Shown here piece after piece: positions 35,617 to 43,924 of a stretch of 64,000 nucleotides of DNA (position 1 is the first letter of the stretch; each line of letters opens with the position of its first letter). The notes beneath the pieces are model-generated. The model ran no database searches. It was not told where the DNA came from and saw only the letters and a program-made list of their open reading frames with translations. Where the stretch lies: positions 1 through 64,000 of the forward strand of contig CAMBXR010000008.1 in assembly GCA_945871955.1 (NCBI GenBank), given 5' to 3'. Source of the DNA: an uncultured Clostridium sp. Lineage in GTDB: Bacteria > Bacillota > Clostridia > Peptostreptococcales > Peptostreptococcaceae. Made by a program: the position numbers and the translations under genes.

Positions 35617-36477
35617 CTATTTCTTCTTTACAGGAATCCATAATTCACTATAATAGTTTTCGTCCTGAAGTCCTTTAGGATACTCCTTCATATCTGTATA
35701 CTTTTCTATATTATATCCTTCAGCAATTTCATAGTCTTTGCAATTAGGAAGCCATTCAGAAAAAATCTTCTGACTCACATCTTGCATTGCCTTTGGCATA
35801 GGTCCTTTACATGAAAATACTGCCCATGTATGCTTTGGAATAACTCTTGTTACAAATCCTTGGGGTATATCACTTCCTGCTTTATAATCATCTGCAATCA
35901 AATATTCAAATTCATCACTATTTCCCATAGACTCATCAATATTGATTCCATACATTCCGCATACTATTTGCCCTTTACCAGACTGATGATGTTCTTGCCA
36001 AAACTTTGGTATTTCTTCTTTGCATGACTCATATTTAAATTTTCTCCCTGATACCAATACAGTAAAAGCCTCTTTTTCAATAATTTTGTAATCCATAGTA
36101 TAACCACCTTTCAATGAAATATTAATTTTTAAAGAAGCGAATGACTTCATCATTGCACCATCCCTACGAACTGCAGTTGGTGTGGAGCCATGAAAACGGG
36201 TGAATGCTTTTGTAAAGCTATCTGGTGAATCATATCCATATTTCATTGCTATATCAATAATTCTATTATCTGTAGATACAAGCTCAATAGCGGCAAGTGT
36301 TAATCTACGCTGTCTAATGTATTCTACAACTGTAAATCCACAGAGCATTGAAAATCCTTTTTGAAAATAAAACGGTGATATGCAAACCTCTTTTGCAATA
36401 TCATTAACGGTCAAATTTTCAGTAATATGTGTTTCCATATATTCAATTGCTTTACTAATGCTTTCTATCCATTCCAT
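35617..36477 (-). CDS. AraC family regulator with GyrI-like effector domain
   Basis: About 286 residues. The N-terminal AraC HTH pair (LTVNDIAKEVCISPFYFQKGF; RIIDIAMKYGYDSPDSFTKAF, closing with GSTPTAVRR) is joined to a C-terminal GyrI-like domain (YKIIEKEAFTVLVSGRKFKY to IAEGYNIEKYTD) that binds hydrophobic or drug-like molecules, as in Rob/BmrR-type activators. The start at 36477 follows GAGGTGAT; a longer start 36 bases upstream lacks a site. Targets unknown; probably a drug or toxin response gene elsewhere. Confidence 0.87.
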   Translation of the reverse strand: MEWIESISKAIEYMETHITENLTVNDIAKEVCISPFYFQKGFSMLCGFTVVEYIRQRRLTLAAIELVSTDNRIIDIAMKYGYDSPDSFTKAFTRFHGSTPTAVRRDGAMMKSFASLKINISLKGGYTMDYKIIEKEAFTVLVSGRKFKYESCKEEIPKFWQEHHQSGKGQIVCGMYGINIDESMGNSDEFEYLIADDYKAGSDIPQGFVTRVIPKHTWAVFSCKGPMPKAMQDVSQKIFSEWLPNCKDYEIAEGYNIEKYTDMKEYPKGLQDENYYSELWIPVKKK

Positions 36478-36644
36478 TTTTATCACCTCTTCTTTGATTT
36501 CATTGTATCTCATTGAAATTCATCATTCCCGACTTTTTGTGGGAAGTTTTGTCTGTGATTTATATTCTTTTGTTTGTTGGGATTTCCAATAAATAATTAT
36601 ATTTATTAAGAGAGTTGTTTAATATTTCCGTTTGCGCAAAGATA

Positions 36645-36683
36645 AAAAAAGCACTATCAAAGCTTTTATGATAATGCTTTTTT
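36645..36683. terminator. Terminator just outside the island's left end
   Basis: Stem AAAAAAGCA(C)TATCA with TGATAATGCTTTTTT, 10-base loop. Confidence 0.8.
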
Positions 36684-36693
36684 GTTTATGTAT

Positions 36694-36705
36694 TGGTGGA
36701 GATGA
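36694..36705 (-). repeat. Putative att site, outer copy (identical to the ssrA 3' end)
   Basis: Minus strand TCATCTCCACCA, identical over 12 bases to the 3' end of tmRNA including CCA, and in the same orientation. The preceding GTTGCGAT partly recalls the TpsiC-arm sequence GGTTCGACT of ssrA. Confidence 0.5.
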
Positions 36706-36728
36706 ATCGCAACAATCAAATCTATAAT

Positions 36729-37304
36729 TTATTTTAAATAATTTTCTGTATTTTTTTTTGAATAAATTCTATTCTCTATTTTTATATTATTTTTATCTAT
36801 TATTATTTCATATGCTCTACTTGATGAATCAGAAATAGGTTTACTTCCATCACTAGTTTCAGTAGTGACACCCGAAACAAATATTAAATCACTATATTTA
36901 GTTTCTTTTATAGATACGTAATGACTATAATTAAATGTATATTTGTACTTTAATCCCTCATCATAAACGCCTCTTTTTTTATTTTTATTTATATTTTCTA
37001 TAATTTCATTTTTAAATTGTCTACCCGATTCAGTATCAGCTATATAATTATCTAACGCTGAAGAATCATTATTTCCATTAATATAGTTATTCACTACTTC
37101 TGTATAAGCCTTACTATAATTTTCTATAAAATTTTTACATTTTTTATTTGTTCTTATATCTGATAAATTTCCCCAATTAAGTACAATTGTAATTATTAGA
37201 CCTACTAATGAAATTATCACACCTAAATTATTTCTAAGTTTCTTATTACTTTCTAAATTTTTTACTTTTTCCTCCAAGACCATTATTTTACTTACTGAAT
37301 CCAT
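36729..37304 (-). CDS. Unknown protein with coiled coil and one membrane helix
   Basis: About 191 residues. A short coiled coil (KIMVLEEKVKNLESNKKLR) precedes one membrane helix (LGVIISLVGLIITIVLNW) and an outer domain ending in a beta-rich part (DLIFVSGVTTETSDG). The start at 37304 follows AAAGGAGAAAAT; a longer frame beginning 54 bases upstream lacks a site. The family was not recognised. It is the gene nearest the left island boundary. Confidence 0.6.
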   Translation of the reverse strand: MDSVSKIMVLEEKVKNLESNKKLRNNLGVIISLVGLIITIVLNWGNLSDIRTNKKCKNFIENYSKAYTEVVNNYINGNNDSSALDNYIADTESGRQFKNEIIENINKNKKRGVYDEGLKYKYTFNYSHYVSIKETKYSDLIFVSGVTTETSDGSKPISDSSSRAYEIIIDKNNIKIENRIYSKKNTENYLK

Positions 37305-37408
37305 ATTTATTTTCTCCTTTAATATTAAATTATCAAATGTTACTATTAATATTAACATCTTATTGTATAAATGTTAATATTATACATTTATTGTATTAAT
37401 ATTCTTAG

Positions 37409-37706
37409 GCTAATACCATAGTATTACATATTCCATCATATATATATAACAAATAGCTTTTCATCATAACAAGGTTTACTTACTTTTATACTCCATATCT
37501 TCTTATATTCTGGAACTTCTTGTGAATGTACTATTCTTAGTGTATGATTTATTTCACTTGCTACTGATATTAAATACTTGTAGATAATCCAATTCTTCCC
37601 CTTCATTTTTTAATCACTCTATTGCTTGTCATATAAATATTTGTACATCTAAATGTATTCTGCCACCTACACTTTTAGCTATATATCTATTTTCATTTTC
37701 AAACAT
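37409..37706 (-). pseudogene. Decayed second copy of the DUF960 gene
   Basis: Starts at an ATG at 37704-37706 with AGGAGG upstream. It reads MFENENRYIAKSVGGRIHL, then a TGA where the intact copy has Trp (QIFI*QAIE against QIFIWQLIE), a second stop shortly after, and a frameshift. DNA identity to 38173-38481 is obvious, for example CATATCTTCTTATATTCTGG in both. Confidence 0.85.
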
Positions 37707-37792
37707 ATTACCTCCTAAAATAAAAACTCTAAAAATTAAAATCTATCCACATTATCTGTGAATAGCTTAATATAATGCCTTTACATACTCCC

Positions 37793-37852
37793 CTAGTTTG
37801 TTGATAATATACCTTCATTATCAATAATAACTCCTAATAAAAATCACTTCAT
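37793..37852 (-). pseudogene. Decayed copy of the 27-residue micro-protein gene
   Basis: Reads MK, TGA (Trp in the intact copy), FLLGVIIDNEGILSTN, with seven codons (VAGVGIA region) deleted compared with 38576-38659. Behind it at 37740-37770 is a worn version of the hairpin at 38521-38556. Confidence 0.7.
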
Positions 37853-37855
37853 AAT

Positions 37856-37954
37856 TTAACCTCCTTTATTTTCTTTTTCTTTTACTAATAAGTAAGCCCC
37901 TATACCTACTTCTAAACCTAATATAAATAAATCTATTGGTGTAATATTAATCAT
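37856..37954 (-). CDS. 32-residue hydrophobic micro-protein (paralogue of 38673-38762)
   Basis: Begins MINITPIDLFILGLEVGIGA and continues to a Lys/Glu/Gly end. One predicted membrane helix with a Lys-rich tail. Still intact although the two genes after it are broken. The start codon lies 8 bases after the stop of the 49-residue gene. Its ribosome binding site is weak. Function unknown; small membrane peptides of this sort occur in mobile elements. Confidence 0.45.
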   Translation of the reverse strand: MINITPIDLFILGLEVGIGAYLLVKEKENKGG

Positions 37955-37962
37955 CTCATAAC

Positions 37963-38112
37963 TCATAATCTTATTTCATATCTATCTAATGCTTTTATAT
38001 ATATTTTTTCAAGTGCAAATAATTCATCTCCATCCTTTAATTCAACACTTCTTATTATCTTGCAGTACTTTGTTTCCTTTTCAAATAACTCTTCATTTTC
38101 TTTATTAGCCAT
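37963..38112 (-). CDS. 49-residue charged protein in the micro-gene cluster
   Basis: Begins MANKENEELFEKETKYCKII and contains SVELKDGDELFALEKIYIKA; no membrane segment. GGAGGTG lies five bases before the ATG, a strong site for so small a gene. It has no partner in the intact copy of the cassette. Family not recognised. Confidence 0.5.
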   Translation of the reverse strand: MANKENEELFEKETKYCKIIRSVELKDGDELFALEKIYIKALDRYEIRL

Positions 38113-38172
38113 ATTTTCACCTCCGTATCTTATTAGGTAATTTATATCTCAATAAATTATAAGTTTTTATTA

Positions 38173-38481
38173 TCAATATTCCTCAGCTAATAACATAGTG
38201 CTATGTGTATCATCATCAATTACAAATATTTTTTGACTATCACAAGGCTCACTTGACTTAACTATCCATATCTTCTTATATTCTGGAACTTCTTGTGAGT
38301 GAATTATTCTTACTATTTTTTCTACTTCATCAGCTATTGATATATCAAATACTTGTAAATAATCGACTTCTCCAACTGTATCTTTTAGATCTTCTATCAA
38401 TTGCCATATAAATATTTGTATGTCTAAAGGTATTCTATTTCCTACTCCTCTAGTTATATATCTACTTCCATTATCAAACAT
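38173..38481 (-). CDS. DUF960 family protein
   Basis: 102 residues. The start NGSRYITRGVGNRIPLDIQIF and the core VDYLQVFDIS and HSQEVPEYKKIW are as I remember the DUF960 family of Firmicutes and their phages or elements. Function unknown. GGAGGTT precedes the ATG. A decayed copy lies 770 bases downstream. Confidence 0.75.
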   Translation of the reverse strand: MFDNGSRYITRGVGNRIPLDIQIFIWQLIEDLKDTVGEVDYLQVFDISIADEVEKIVRIIHSQEVPEYKKIWIVKSSEPCDSQKIFVIDDDTHSTMLLAEEY

Positions 38482-38520
38482 ATTTTAACCTCCAAAATTA
38501 ATCTTTTAACTATGACATAT

Positions 38521-38556
38521 AAAAAGCTATTCACATTACTTGTGAATAGCTTTTTT
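38521..38556 (-). terminator. Terminator between the micro-protein genes and DUF960
   Basis: Perfect 15-bp stem (AAAAAGCTATTCACA with TGTGAATAGCTTTTT), five-base loop, T-rich both ways. Confidence 0.85.
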
Positions 38557-38575
38557 ATTATATTTATATCTTCAT

Positions 38576-38659
38576 TTAATTTATTGATAATATACTTTCA
38601 TTATCAACAATAACTGCTATGCCAACTCCAGCAACAACACCTAATAAAAACCACTGCAT
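38576..38659 (-). CDS. 27-residue hydrophobic micro-protein
   Basis: Begins MQWFLLGVVAGVGIAVIVDN and ends ESILSIN. One glycine-rich membrane helix. AAAGGAGACTAAGTT places a good ribosome binding site nine bases before the ATG. Sits 13 bases after the 29-residue gene, so both are in one transcript. Function unknown. Confidence 0.55.
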   Translation of the reverse strand: MQWFLLGVVAGVGIAVIVDNESILSIN

Positions 38660-38672
38660 AACTTAGTCTCCT

Positions 38673-38762
38673 TTATTTTGTTTTTTCTTTTATTAATAAA
38701 TAAGCCCCTATACCTGCTTCTAAACCTAATATAAATAAATCTATTGGTGTAATATTAATCAT
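38673..38762 (-). CDS. 29-residue hydrophobic micro-protein
   Basis: Begins MINITPIDLFILGLEAGIGA, ends in KEKTK. Near-identical to the 32-residue gene at 37856-37954, including at the DNA level. TTAGGAG touches the ATG, so the true start may be the third or fourth codon. Conservation of the coding sequence between two copies argues it is translated. Confidence 0.5.
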   Translation of the reverse strand: MINITPIDLFILGLEAGIGAYLLIKEKTK

Positions 38763-38783
38763 CTCCTAACTTTTTACTAAATA

Positions 38784-38823
38784 AAAATAAGCATCAATAC
38801 CTATAAGTATCAATGCTTATTTT
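38784..38823 (-). terminator. Terminator of the 112-residue gene
   Basis: Stem AAATAAGCAT with ATGCTTATTT, overlapping the stop codon; T-rich tail on the minus strand. Confidence 0.65.
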
Positions 38824-39155
38824 AATAATTCATCTGTCATTTCATTTTTAGTAATCACCATTACATTATAGTCTGATGATGCAGTATATAATGTTGAGTT
38901 ATATACATCTCCATTTTCAGTAGTGCATATTTCATCACTATATTCTTCTACTAAACCTTGTAATATACCATTTTTTAATATTTTCAATTCATCTAAAGAT
39001 CTAATTAACTCTATATAACCTCCTAAATCTTTGTCAACATTTCTTTCAGATCCGTAGTTGTCATTTAATATCCTTATAGTTTCATTAACACTATCAACAA
39101 CCTCCTTTGGATAACCTTTTAATAGGTTTAATTGTTCTTCTTTCCAAATCTTCAT
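38817..39155 (-). CDS. Unknown 112-residue protein
   Basis: Starts MKIWKEEQLNLLKGYPKEV with TAAGGAGGAATAT upstream; a longer start 27 bases earlier is rejected for lack of a site. Helical first half, beta-rich end (YTASSDYNVMVITKNEM). No recognised family. Its leader and first codons recur at 40472-40527. Confidence 0.55.
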   Translation of the reverse strand: MKIWKEEQLNLLKGYPKEVVDSVNETIRILNDNYGSERNVDKDLGGYIELIRSLDELKILKNGILQGLVEEYSDEICTTENGDVYNSTLYTASSDYNVMVITKNEMTDELLK

Positions 39156-39199
39156 TTTATATTCCTCCTTAAATTTAGGCATAAAAATATAGATGCTAG
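39145..39199 (-). repeat. Leader repeat, intact copy (start and 5' leader of the 112-residue gene)
   Basis: 55 bases closely matching 40472-40527 (shared TCCTCCTTAAATTTA and ATAGATGCTAG-like ends). Contains the ribosome binding site and first codons. Confidence 0.75.
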
Positions 39200-39398
39200 C
39201 TTTAAACTATCATCTACTTTATATTTAAAATTAATGTATAGCCTATACATTAATTTCATTTTTATAATATATATTTATAATTCAATTTATTACTCTTTAA
39301 TAATTCTCTAAAATTGTAATTTACATAATATGTATTTATATTAAAATATTTGATATACTTTTATTATAAATTTATTCAATTTAAAGGAGATTATAGAC

Positions 39399-39572
39399 AT
39401 GTATAATGAACAACCATCTGTTGATTTTGAAGAAGAAGTAGACTTTATACTTAATGAATGTAAAAAAGAAGGAATAATTATACCTAGGGAAACAATTGAA
39501 TTTATACTTGATTCAGATTTAAGATTCTTAGAATCAAAAGGATTAGCTACTCCTTATCCAGATAACAATTAA
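39399..39572 (+). CDS. Unknown 57-residue acidic protein
   Basis: Begins MYNEQPSVDFEEEVDFILNE, contains IIIPRETIEFILDSD, ends PYPDNN. AAAGGAGA lies nine bases before the ATG and a strong terminator follows, so it looks like a real gene. Such short acidic proteins are common in phages and integrated elements. Family not recognised. Confidence 0.6.
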   Translation: MYNEQPSVDFEEEVDFILNECKKEGIIIPRETIEFILDSDLRFLESKGLATPYPDNN

Positions 39573-39654
39573 TATTTTTTATCTATATATGTAGTATATT
39601 TGAAAATATAACTACTTTAATAAAATGTATTAAGCTTAACTGTTTAACAATAAG

Positions 39655-39690
39655 AAAGAAGGTACTCTTGAATCGTACCTTCTTTTTTAG
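39655..39690 (+). terminator. Terminator of the 57-residue gene
   Basis: 11-bp stem AAAGAAGGTAC with GTACCTTCTTT, nine-base loop, T run. Confidence 0.8.
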
Positions 39691-39838
39691 ATATTTATAT
39701 CATACTTATCAATCATACTAAGTATATTTTCTTCATTAATTTTATTGGCTATGTTTTAATATAGTGTTGATATTAGAATCAATTTAGATAATAAAAAATT
39801 GCTTACCAATTCTACTCTACAAATTGGAATTTGGCTTT

Positions 39839-40342
39839 TTACAATTTCTTTTCCATAAGATAAAATTCCAGTCCCCTCCATTTAGCAATGCCAACCTTTG
39901 AATATCCTAGCTTTTCATACATTTTTAAGGCAGATGTATTTAAAGGAAATACATCTAATCTAATAGACTCTACTCCTTTTCTTTTAAGTTGATTTTCTAT
40001 ATGCATCACTGTTAGTGTTCCATATCCTTTATTTTGAAACATTGGATTAATACACAACCTATGAATTATACTAAATGTTGAATTAGGAAATTTCCATGAA
40101 CAATTATCATACTGCTCATCATATTCTTGAGTAATTACATAAGCAGATATAATAGTTTCCTTAAATAAACCTATATATAATTGTTTTTTCATTATATCTT
40201 CTTTAAGAGTATTTCTATCTGGATAAGTACTATCCCATTGGTTAATACCATTTCTATTCAGTTTATCAATTGCATCAGTAAATAAAGTCATTATGATATC
40301 TAAATCTTTCTCTTGGGCTAAGATAAATTCCAATTCCATCAT
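39839..40342 (-). CDS. GNAT family N-acetyltransferase
   Basis: 167 residues. The family's acetyl-CoA loop is seen in IHRLCINPMFQNKGYGTLTV, and the C-terminal ALKMYEKLGYSKVG is the usual GNAT ending. The N-terminal part (DKLNRNGINQWDSTYPDR) resembles acetyltransferases of the YkkB/PhnO-like class acting on small molecules. GAGGTGG is upstream of two adjacent ATG codons; either may start. Substrate unknown. Confidence 0.8.
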   Translation of the reverse strand: MMELEFILAQEKDLDIIMTLFTDAIDKLNRNGINQWDSTYPDRNTLKEDIMKKQLYIGLFKETIISAYVITQEYDEQYDNCSWKFPNSTFSIIHRLCINPMFQNKGYGTLTVMHIENQLKRKGVESIRLDVFPLNTSALKMYEKLGYSKVGIAKWRGLEFYLMEKKL

Positions 40343-40471
40343 AATAAAACCACCTCTACAAATTCCTATTTATCTATATGATATCAAAAGTGTAATTACT
40401 TCGCACTTTATAACAATTGCGAAGTTAATTATATTGTATTATTTTCAAAATTAATTTAAAACATAGCCTAG

Positions 40472-40527
40472 CAAATCTTCATTTTCATACTCCTCCTTAA
40501 ATTTAAACATAAAAATAGAGATGCTAG
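40472..40527 (-). repeat. Leader repeat, orphan copy
   Basis: 56 bases matching the leader and first four codons at 39145-39199, then diverging with no gene attached. Together with some AT-rich DNA it fills the gap 40343-40656. Confidence 0.7.
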
Positions 40528-40656
40528 TATTTACACCAACATCTCATTGTATTAGTTTTATATCCCTATCTGATAGGCTATCTATTTAATATAGATTCAG
40601 TAATATAATATATATTTATAATATTATTTATAATATTATTTATTACAATTGGCTTA

Positions 40657-43600
40657 CTAATTATAAACATTATTGTCTATACTACTGTAATTCTCATAGA
40701 AATGATTATAAATAATATCCCTCTTCATATCTATCTCTTCAAAGTCATAAGACTCAGGTAAGTTTTCATATAAATAATCATATATGCCAGATTTAACTTT
40801 AGCACTTGTCTGTGCTTTCTCTCTCCAATTATCTATATCCTTAAGTAAACTTTTAACCTCTTCTAAAAGTCCTTCACTCATCTGCTTGATTTTTTCGATT
40901 TCCCTTTGAGATAAATTAGGCTTTTTTAATAAATCCATGATAGCTAAAGATTCTTCAGTTAAACCTTCTTTAGCAGCTCTCTTCTCTTCATTATTTAGAC
41001 TATTTAAAAATTCTAATAAATCATCAAATGTAGCTTCTATAGTTACTCTATCTTTTTCTTTATTGTAATTATAGATTATATCTTGATATCTTTTATAAAA
41101 ATCCATTCTATTTGAATTTTTATTTATCATATTATTTAGCTTTTCTTCAATTCTTTCTTGAAGAGTTTTCATCATAGTATTTTTTCTATTGCTTCTTTTA
41201 AATTCCTCTTTTAATCTATTAAAATCAATTTTACTAATATCATAAAGTCCACTTGACTTAATCTCACCATCTTTAACCTCTTGGGTCAGTATAGCTTCAT
41301 CAACTATACTGTGCAAATCCCTTATGATATAAGTTATATCATCATCTCTTTTATTTCCTTTGATAAGTTTATATATAGCATTTATAGCTTCATAGTCATT
41401 AGTATATTGATTAATATTTTCATTAAATACACAAGCTTTATATTTCTTTATAACTGCTCTAGCCAATATTTCAAATTTCTTTTTGCTTTCTTCACTTGAA
41501 TAAATAGATTCTCTTGCATCATTTAACAATCTTATTCTCTTAAATGGTACTTCACTATCTATTGTATCTGTAAGTTTTTTTAACTCAAATCCTAATTTTT
41601 CTAAATGAAGCTTTGTTTCTCTAATAGCTTCTACCAATTCTTCTATAAGATCTTTTTCTTCTCCTATAGGAGATTCTCCACCTGTATTAACTCCTGAGCC
41701 ATATTTAGATAATGCTTCTCTTAAGTTTTTAAGTACTCCTATATAATCCACAATAAGACCATTATTCTTTCCTTCATATACTCTATTAGCTCTAGCTATT
41801 GTTTGCATCAGTGTATGCTCTTTTAATACTTTATCTAAATACAATATAGAAAGACTCTTAACATCAAATCCAGTAAGCCACATAGCACATACTATAGCTA
41901 ATCTAAATGGATTTGAATTATCCTTAAACTCAGTTGCTAAATCTCTCTTTTTCATTTTTTCTCTATGAGGAATTATATCTAAATCCCATTTTTTAAACTT
42001 ATCTATTTCATTTTGCTCTTCACTTACTACAACTGCATATTCAGTTTCCTTTAACCATTGTAGCTTTTTAGATTTTTCTTTTTCATCTTGCTCATCTGAG
42101 CTAGATTTGATTTCATTTTCTTGTTCTTTTATTTTTAATTTCCAGTACTTATCTATAAGATTATACATTTTTACACAAGTAACCTTATCTATACATACTA
42201 ACATAGCTTTTCCACTTTCCCACATAGTAGAATAATGATTTACCAAATCTCTAGCTATATCATCTAATCTTTCATTAGATGTAAGTATATGATATTCTCT
42301 TGCAAGTACTTTACTTAATTTTTCTTCTTGTTCATCTGTTAAATCATAATCATCTAATTTAGACTGTATCTTATCATTTATTTCATCATTTACAATACCT
42401 AGTTTTTCTCCTCTACTTTCATAATATAAAGGTACAGTTGCCCCATCTTCTACAGCTCTTGAAAAATCATATACCGATACATATTCTCCGAATAACTCTT
42501 TAGTTATTTCATTGTCTTTAAATAACGGAGTGCCAGTAAAACCTATAAACTTTGCAAATGGTAGCGAATCTCTCATATTTTTAGCTAATAATCCATACTG
42601 ACTTCTATGAGCTTCATCTGATATAACTATTACATTTTCACTATTTTCAAATGCTTTTTCTACCTTTTCATTAAACTTATGAATAAGTGTAAATACATAT
42701 CTATGATCTTCTTGTAATAACTTTCTTAAATGCTCTCCACTAGTAGCCCATATATTACCATTAGGCTTTATAGCACCACATCCTACAAAAGTATTATATA
42801 TCTGTTCATCTAACTCACTTCTATCTGTAACTATTAAAAACGAATGATTTCCTTTTATCTTTCTTAGTATCTTTTGACTAAAAAATACTATAGAATAAGA
42901 CTTGCCGCTACCTTGCGTATGCCAAAATACACCTAATTTTGTATCATTATTTTCTTTAGAAGACTTAAAAGACTCTATAGCTCTGTTTACTCCAATATAT
43001 TGATGATTTCTAGCTATTATTTTAGCTTTTTTATCTCCACTATCATCAAATAATATAAAGTTTTCAAATATATCCATAAAGTTTTCTTTTGAGCATATAC
43101 CATCAAGCATAATCTCAAAGTCTACTTTACCTTCATCTTCTTCCTCAATTCTTTTCCAATCATGGAAGTACTCATACTTACTTGTAACAGCTCCTACTTT
43201 ACCTTCAATCCCATTACTTAATATGACAAATGCATTATAATTAAATAAACTTGGTATTGTATCTTTATAATCTTTAAAATTATCCTCATATGCATTTTTA
43301 ATGTCTTTATGAATATTTTTTAATTCTATAAATAATAATGGTATACCATTAACAAATCCAATAATATCTGCTCTTCTTCTATATAATCTACCTTGTACAT
43401 ATAGCTCTCTTACAGCTAAGAAATGATTATTTTTATAGTTATCAAAATTAAATATTTTAAGTCTTTTTTTTTCATTTATACCTTTATCATTCTTATATTC
43501 TACTTCTACTCCATTTTTAAATAGATTATATTTTTCTTCATTTATATCTAGTAATGTCTTTGATATGTTATTTTCTACTATTTTATTTATTGCATTTTCA

Positions 43601-43812
43601 TATGCATTGCCTGGTAGATTAGGATTTAAATTTTCTAATGCTTGTCTTAAATATCTTACTAAAACTACTTCTTTTTCAGAGTTTCTTCCTAATGTTCCAT
43701 TCTCTCCAAAAACTTCTATATTATATGCATATGCGGTTTCCCATTCTAATTTATGTTTAAAGTGCTTTATAACTGTTTGTTGTACTAAAGAGTCTTCACT
43801 ATAATTTTTCAT
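40657..43812 (-). CDS. hsdR: Type I restriction enzyme, R (endonuclease/translocase) subunit
   Basis: About 1051 residues. The N-terminal PD-(D/E)xK nuclease is visible in RRADIIGFVNGIPLLFIELK. The SF2 helicase core follows: Walker A HTQGSGKS, VISDEAHRSQYG, FTGTPL, and the late motif QTIARANRVYEGK. It cuts unmodified DNA after ATP-driven translocation, in complex with HsdM2HsdS. GGGAGAGATT precedes the ATG at 43812; a start 45 bases upstream is rejected. No frameshift or stop, so it appears functional. A hairpin lies between hsdS and hsdR. Confidence 0.93.
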   Translation of the reverse strand: MKNYSEDSLVQQTVIKHFKHKLEWETAYAYNIEVFGENGTLGRNSEKEVVLVRYLRQALENLNPNLPGNAYENAINKIVENNISKTLLDINEEKYNLFKNGVEVEYKNDKGINEKKRLKIFNFDNYKNNHFLAVRELYVQGRLYRRRADIIGFVNGIPLLFIELKNIHKDIKNAYEDNFKDYKDTIPSLFNYNAFVILSNGIEGKVGAVTSKYEYFHDWKRIEEEDEGKVDFEIMLDGICSKENFMDIFENFILFDDSGDKKAKIIARNHQYIGVNRAIESFKSSKENNDTKLGVFWHTQGSGKSYSIVFFSQKILRKIKGNHSFLIVTDRSELDEQIYNTFVGCGAIKPNGNIWATSGEHLRKLLQEDHRYVFTLIHKFNEKVEKAFENSENVIVISDEAHRSQYGLLAKNMRDSLPFAKFIGFTGTPLFKDNEITKELFGEYVSVYDFSRAVEDGATVPLYYESRGEKLGIVNDEINDKIQSKLDDYDLTDEQEEKLSKVLAREYHILTSNERLDDIARDLVNHYSTMWESGKAMLVCIDKVTCVKMYNLIDKYWKLKIKEQENEIKSSSDEQDEKEKSKKLQWLKETEYAVVVSEEQNEIDKFKKWDLDIIPHREKMKKRDLATEFKDNSNPFRLAIVCAMWLTGFDVKSLSILYLDKVLKEHTLMQTIARANRVYEGKNNGLIVDYIGVLKNLREALSKYGSGVNTGGESPIGEEKDLIEELVEAIRETKLHLEKLGFELKKLTDTIDSEVPFKRIRLLNDARESIYSSEESKKKFEILARAVIKKYKACVFNENINQYTNDYEAINAIYKLIKGNKRDDDITYIIRDLHSIVDEAILTQEVKDGEIKSSGLYDISKIDFNRLKEEFKRSNRKNTMMKTLQERIEEKLNNMINKNSNRMDFYKRYQDIIYNYNKEKDRVTIEATFDDLLEFLNSLNNEEKRAAKEGLTEESLAIMDLLKKPNLSQREIEKIKQMSEGLLEEVKSLLKDIDNWREKAQTSAKVKSGIYDYLYENLPESYDFEEIDMKRDIIYNHFYENYSSIDNNVYN

Positions 43813-43894
43813 ATTTAATCTCTCCCTAAAATATTTGATACTATATAATTGTATCATAAAAGTTATATAAAAAATGAAAGGGATATATACGTAT

Positions 43895-43924
43895 AAAAAG
43901 AAAGTACAAATGTACTTTCTTTTT
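43895..43924 (-). terminator. Hairpin between hsdS and hsdR
   Basis: 13-bp stem (AAAAAGAAAGTAC with GTACTTTCTTTTT), four-base loop, overlapping the hsdS stop codon. It could reduce hsdR expression below hsdM/hsdS, which would protect the host on entry. Confidence 0.65.

Noticed and set aside
36514..36728. tRNA gene at the outer island boundary
   Set aside because: Only the 12-base ssrA-like end is present; no cloverleaf can be drawn.
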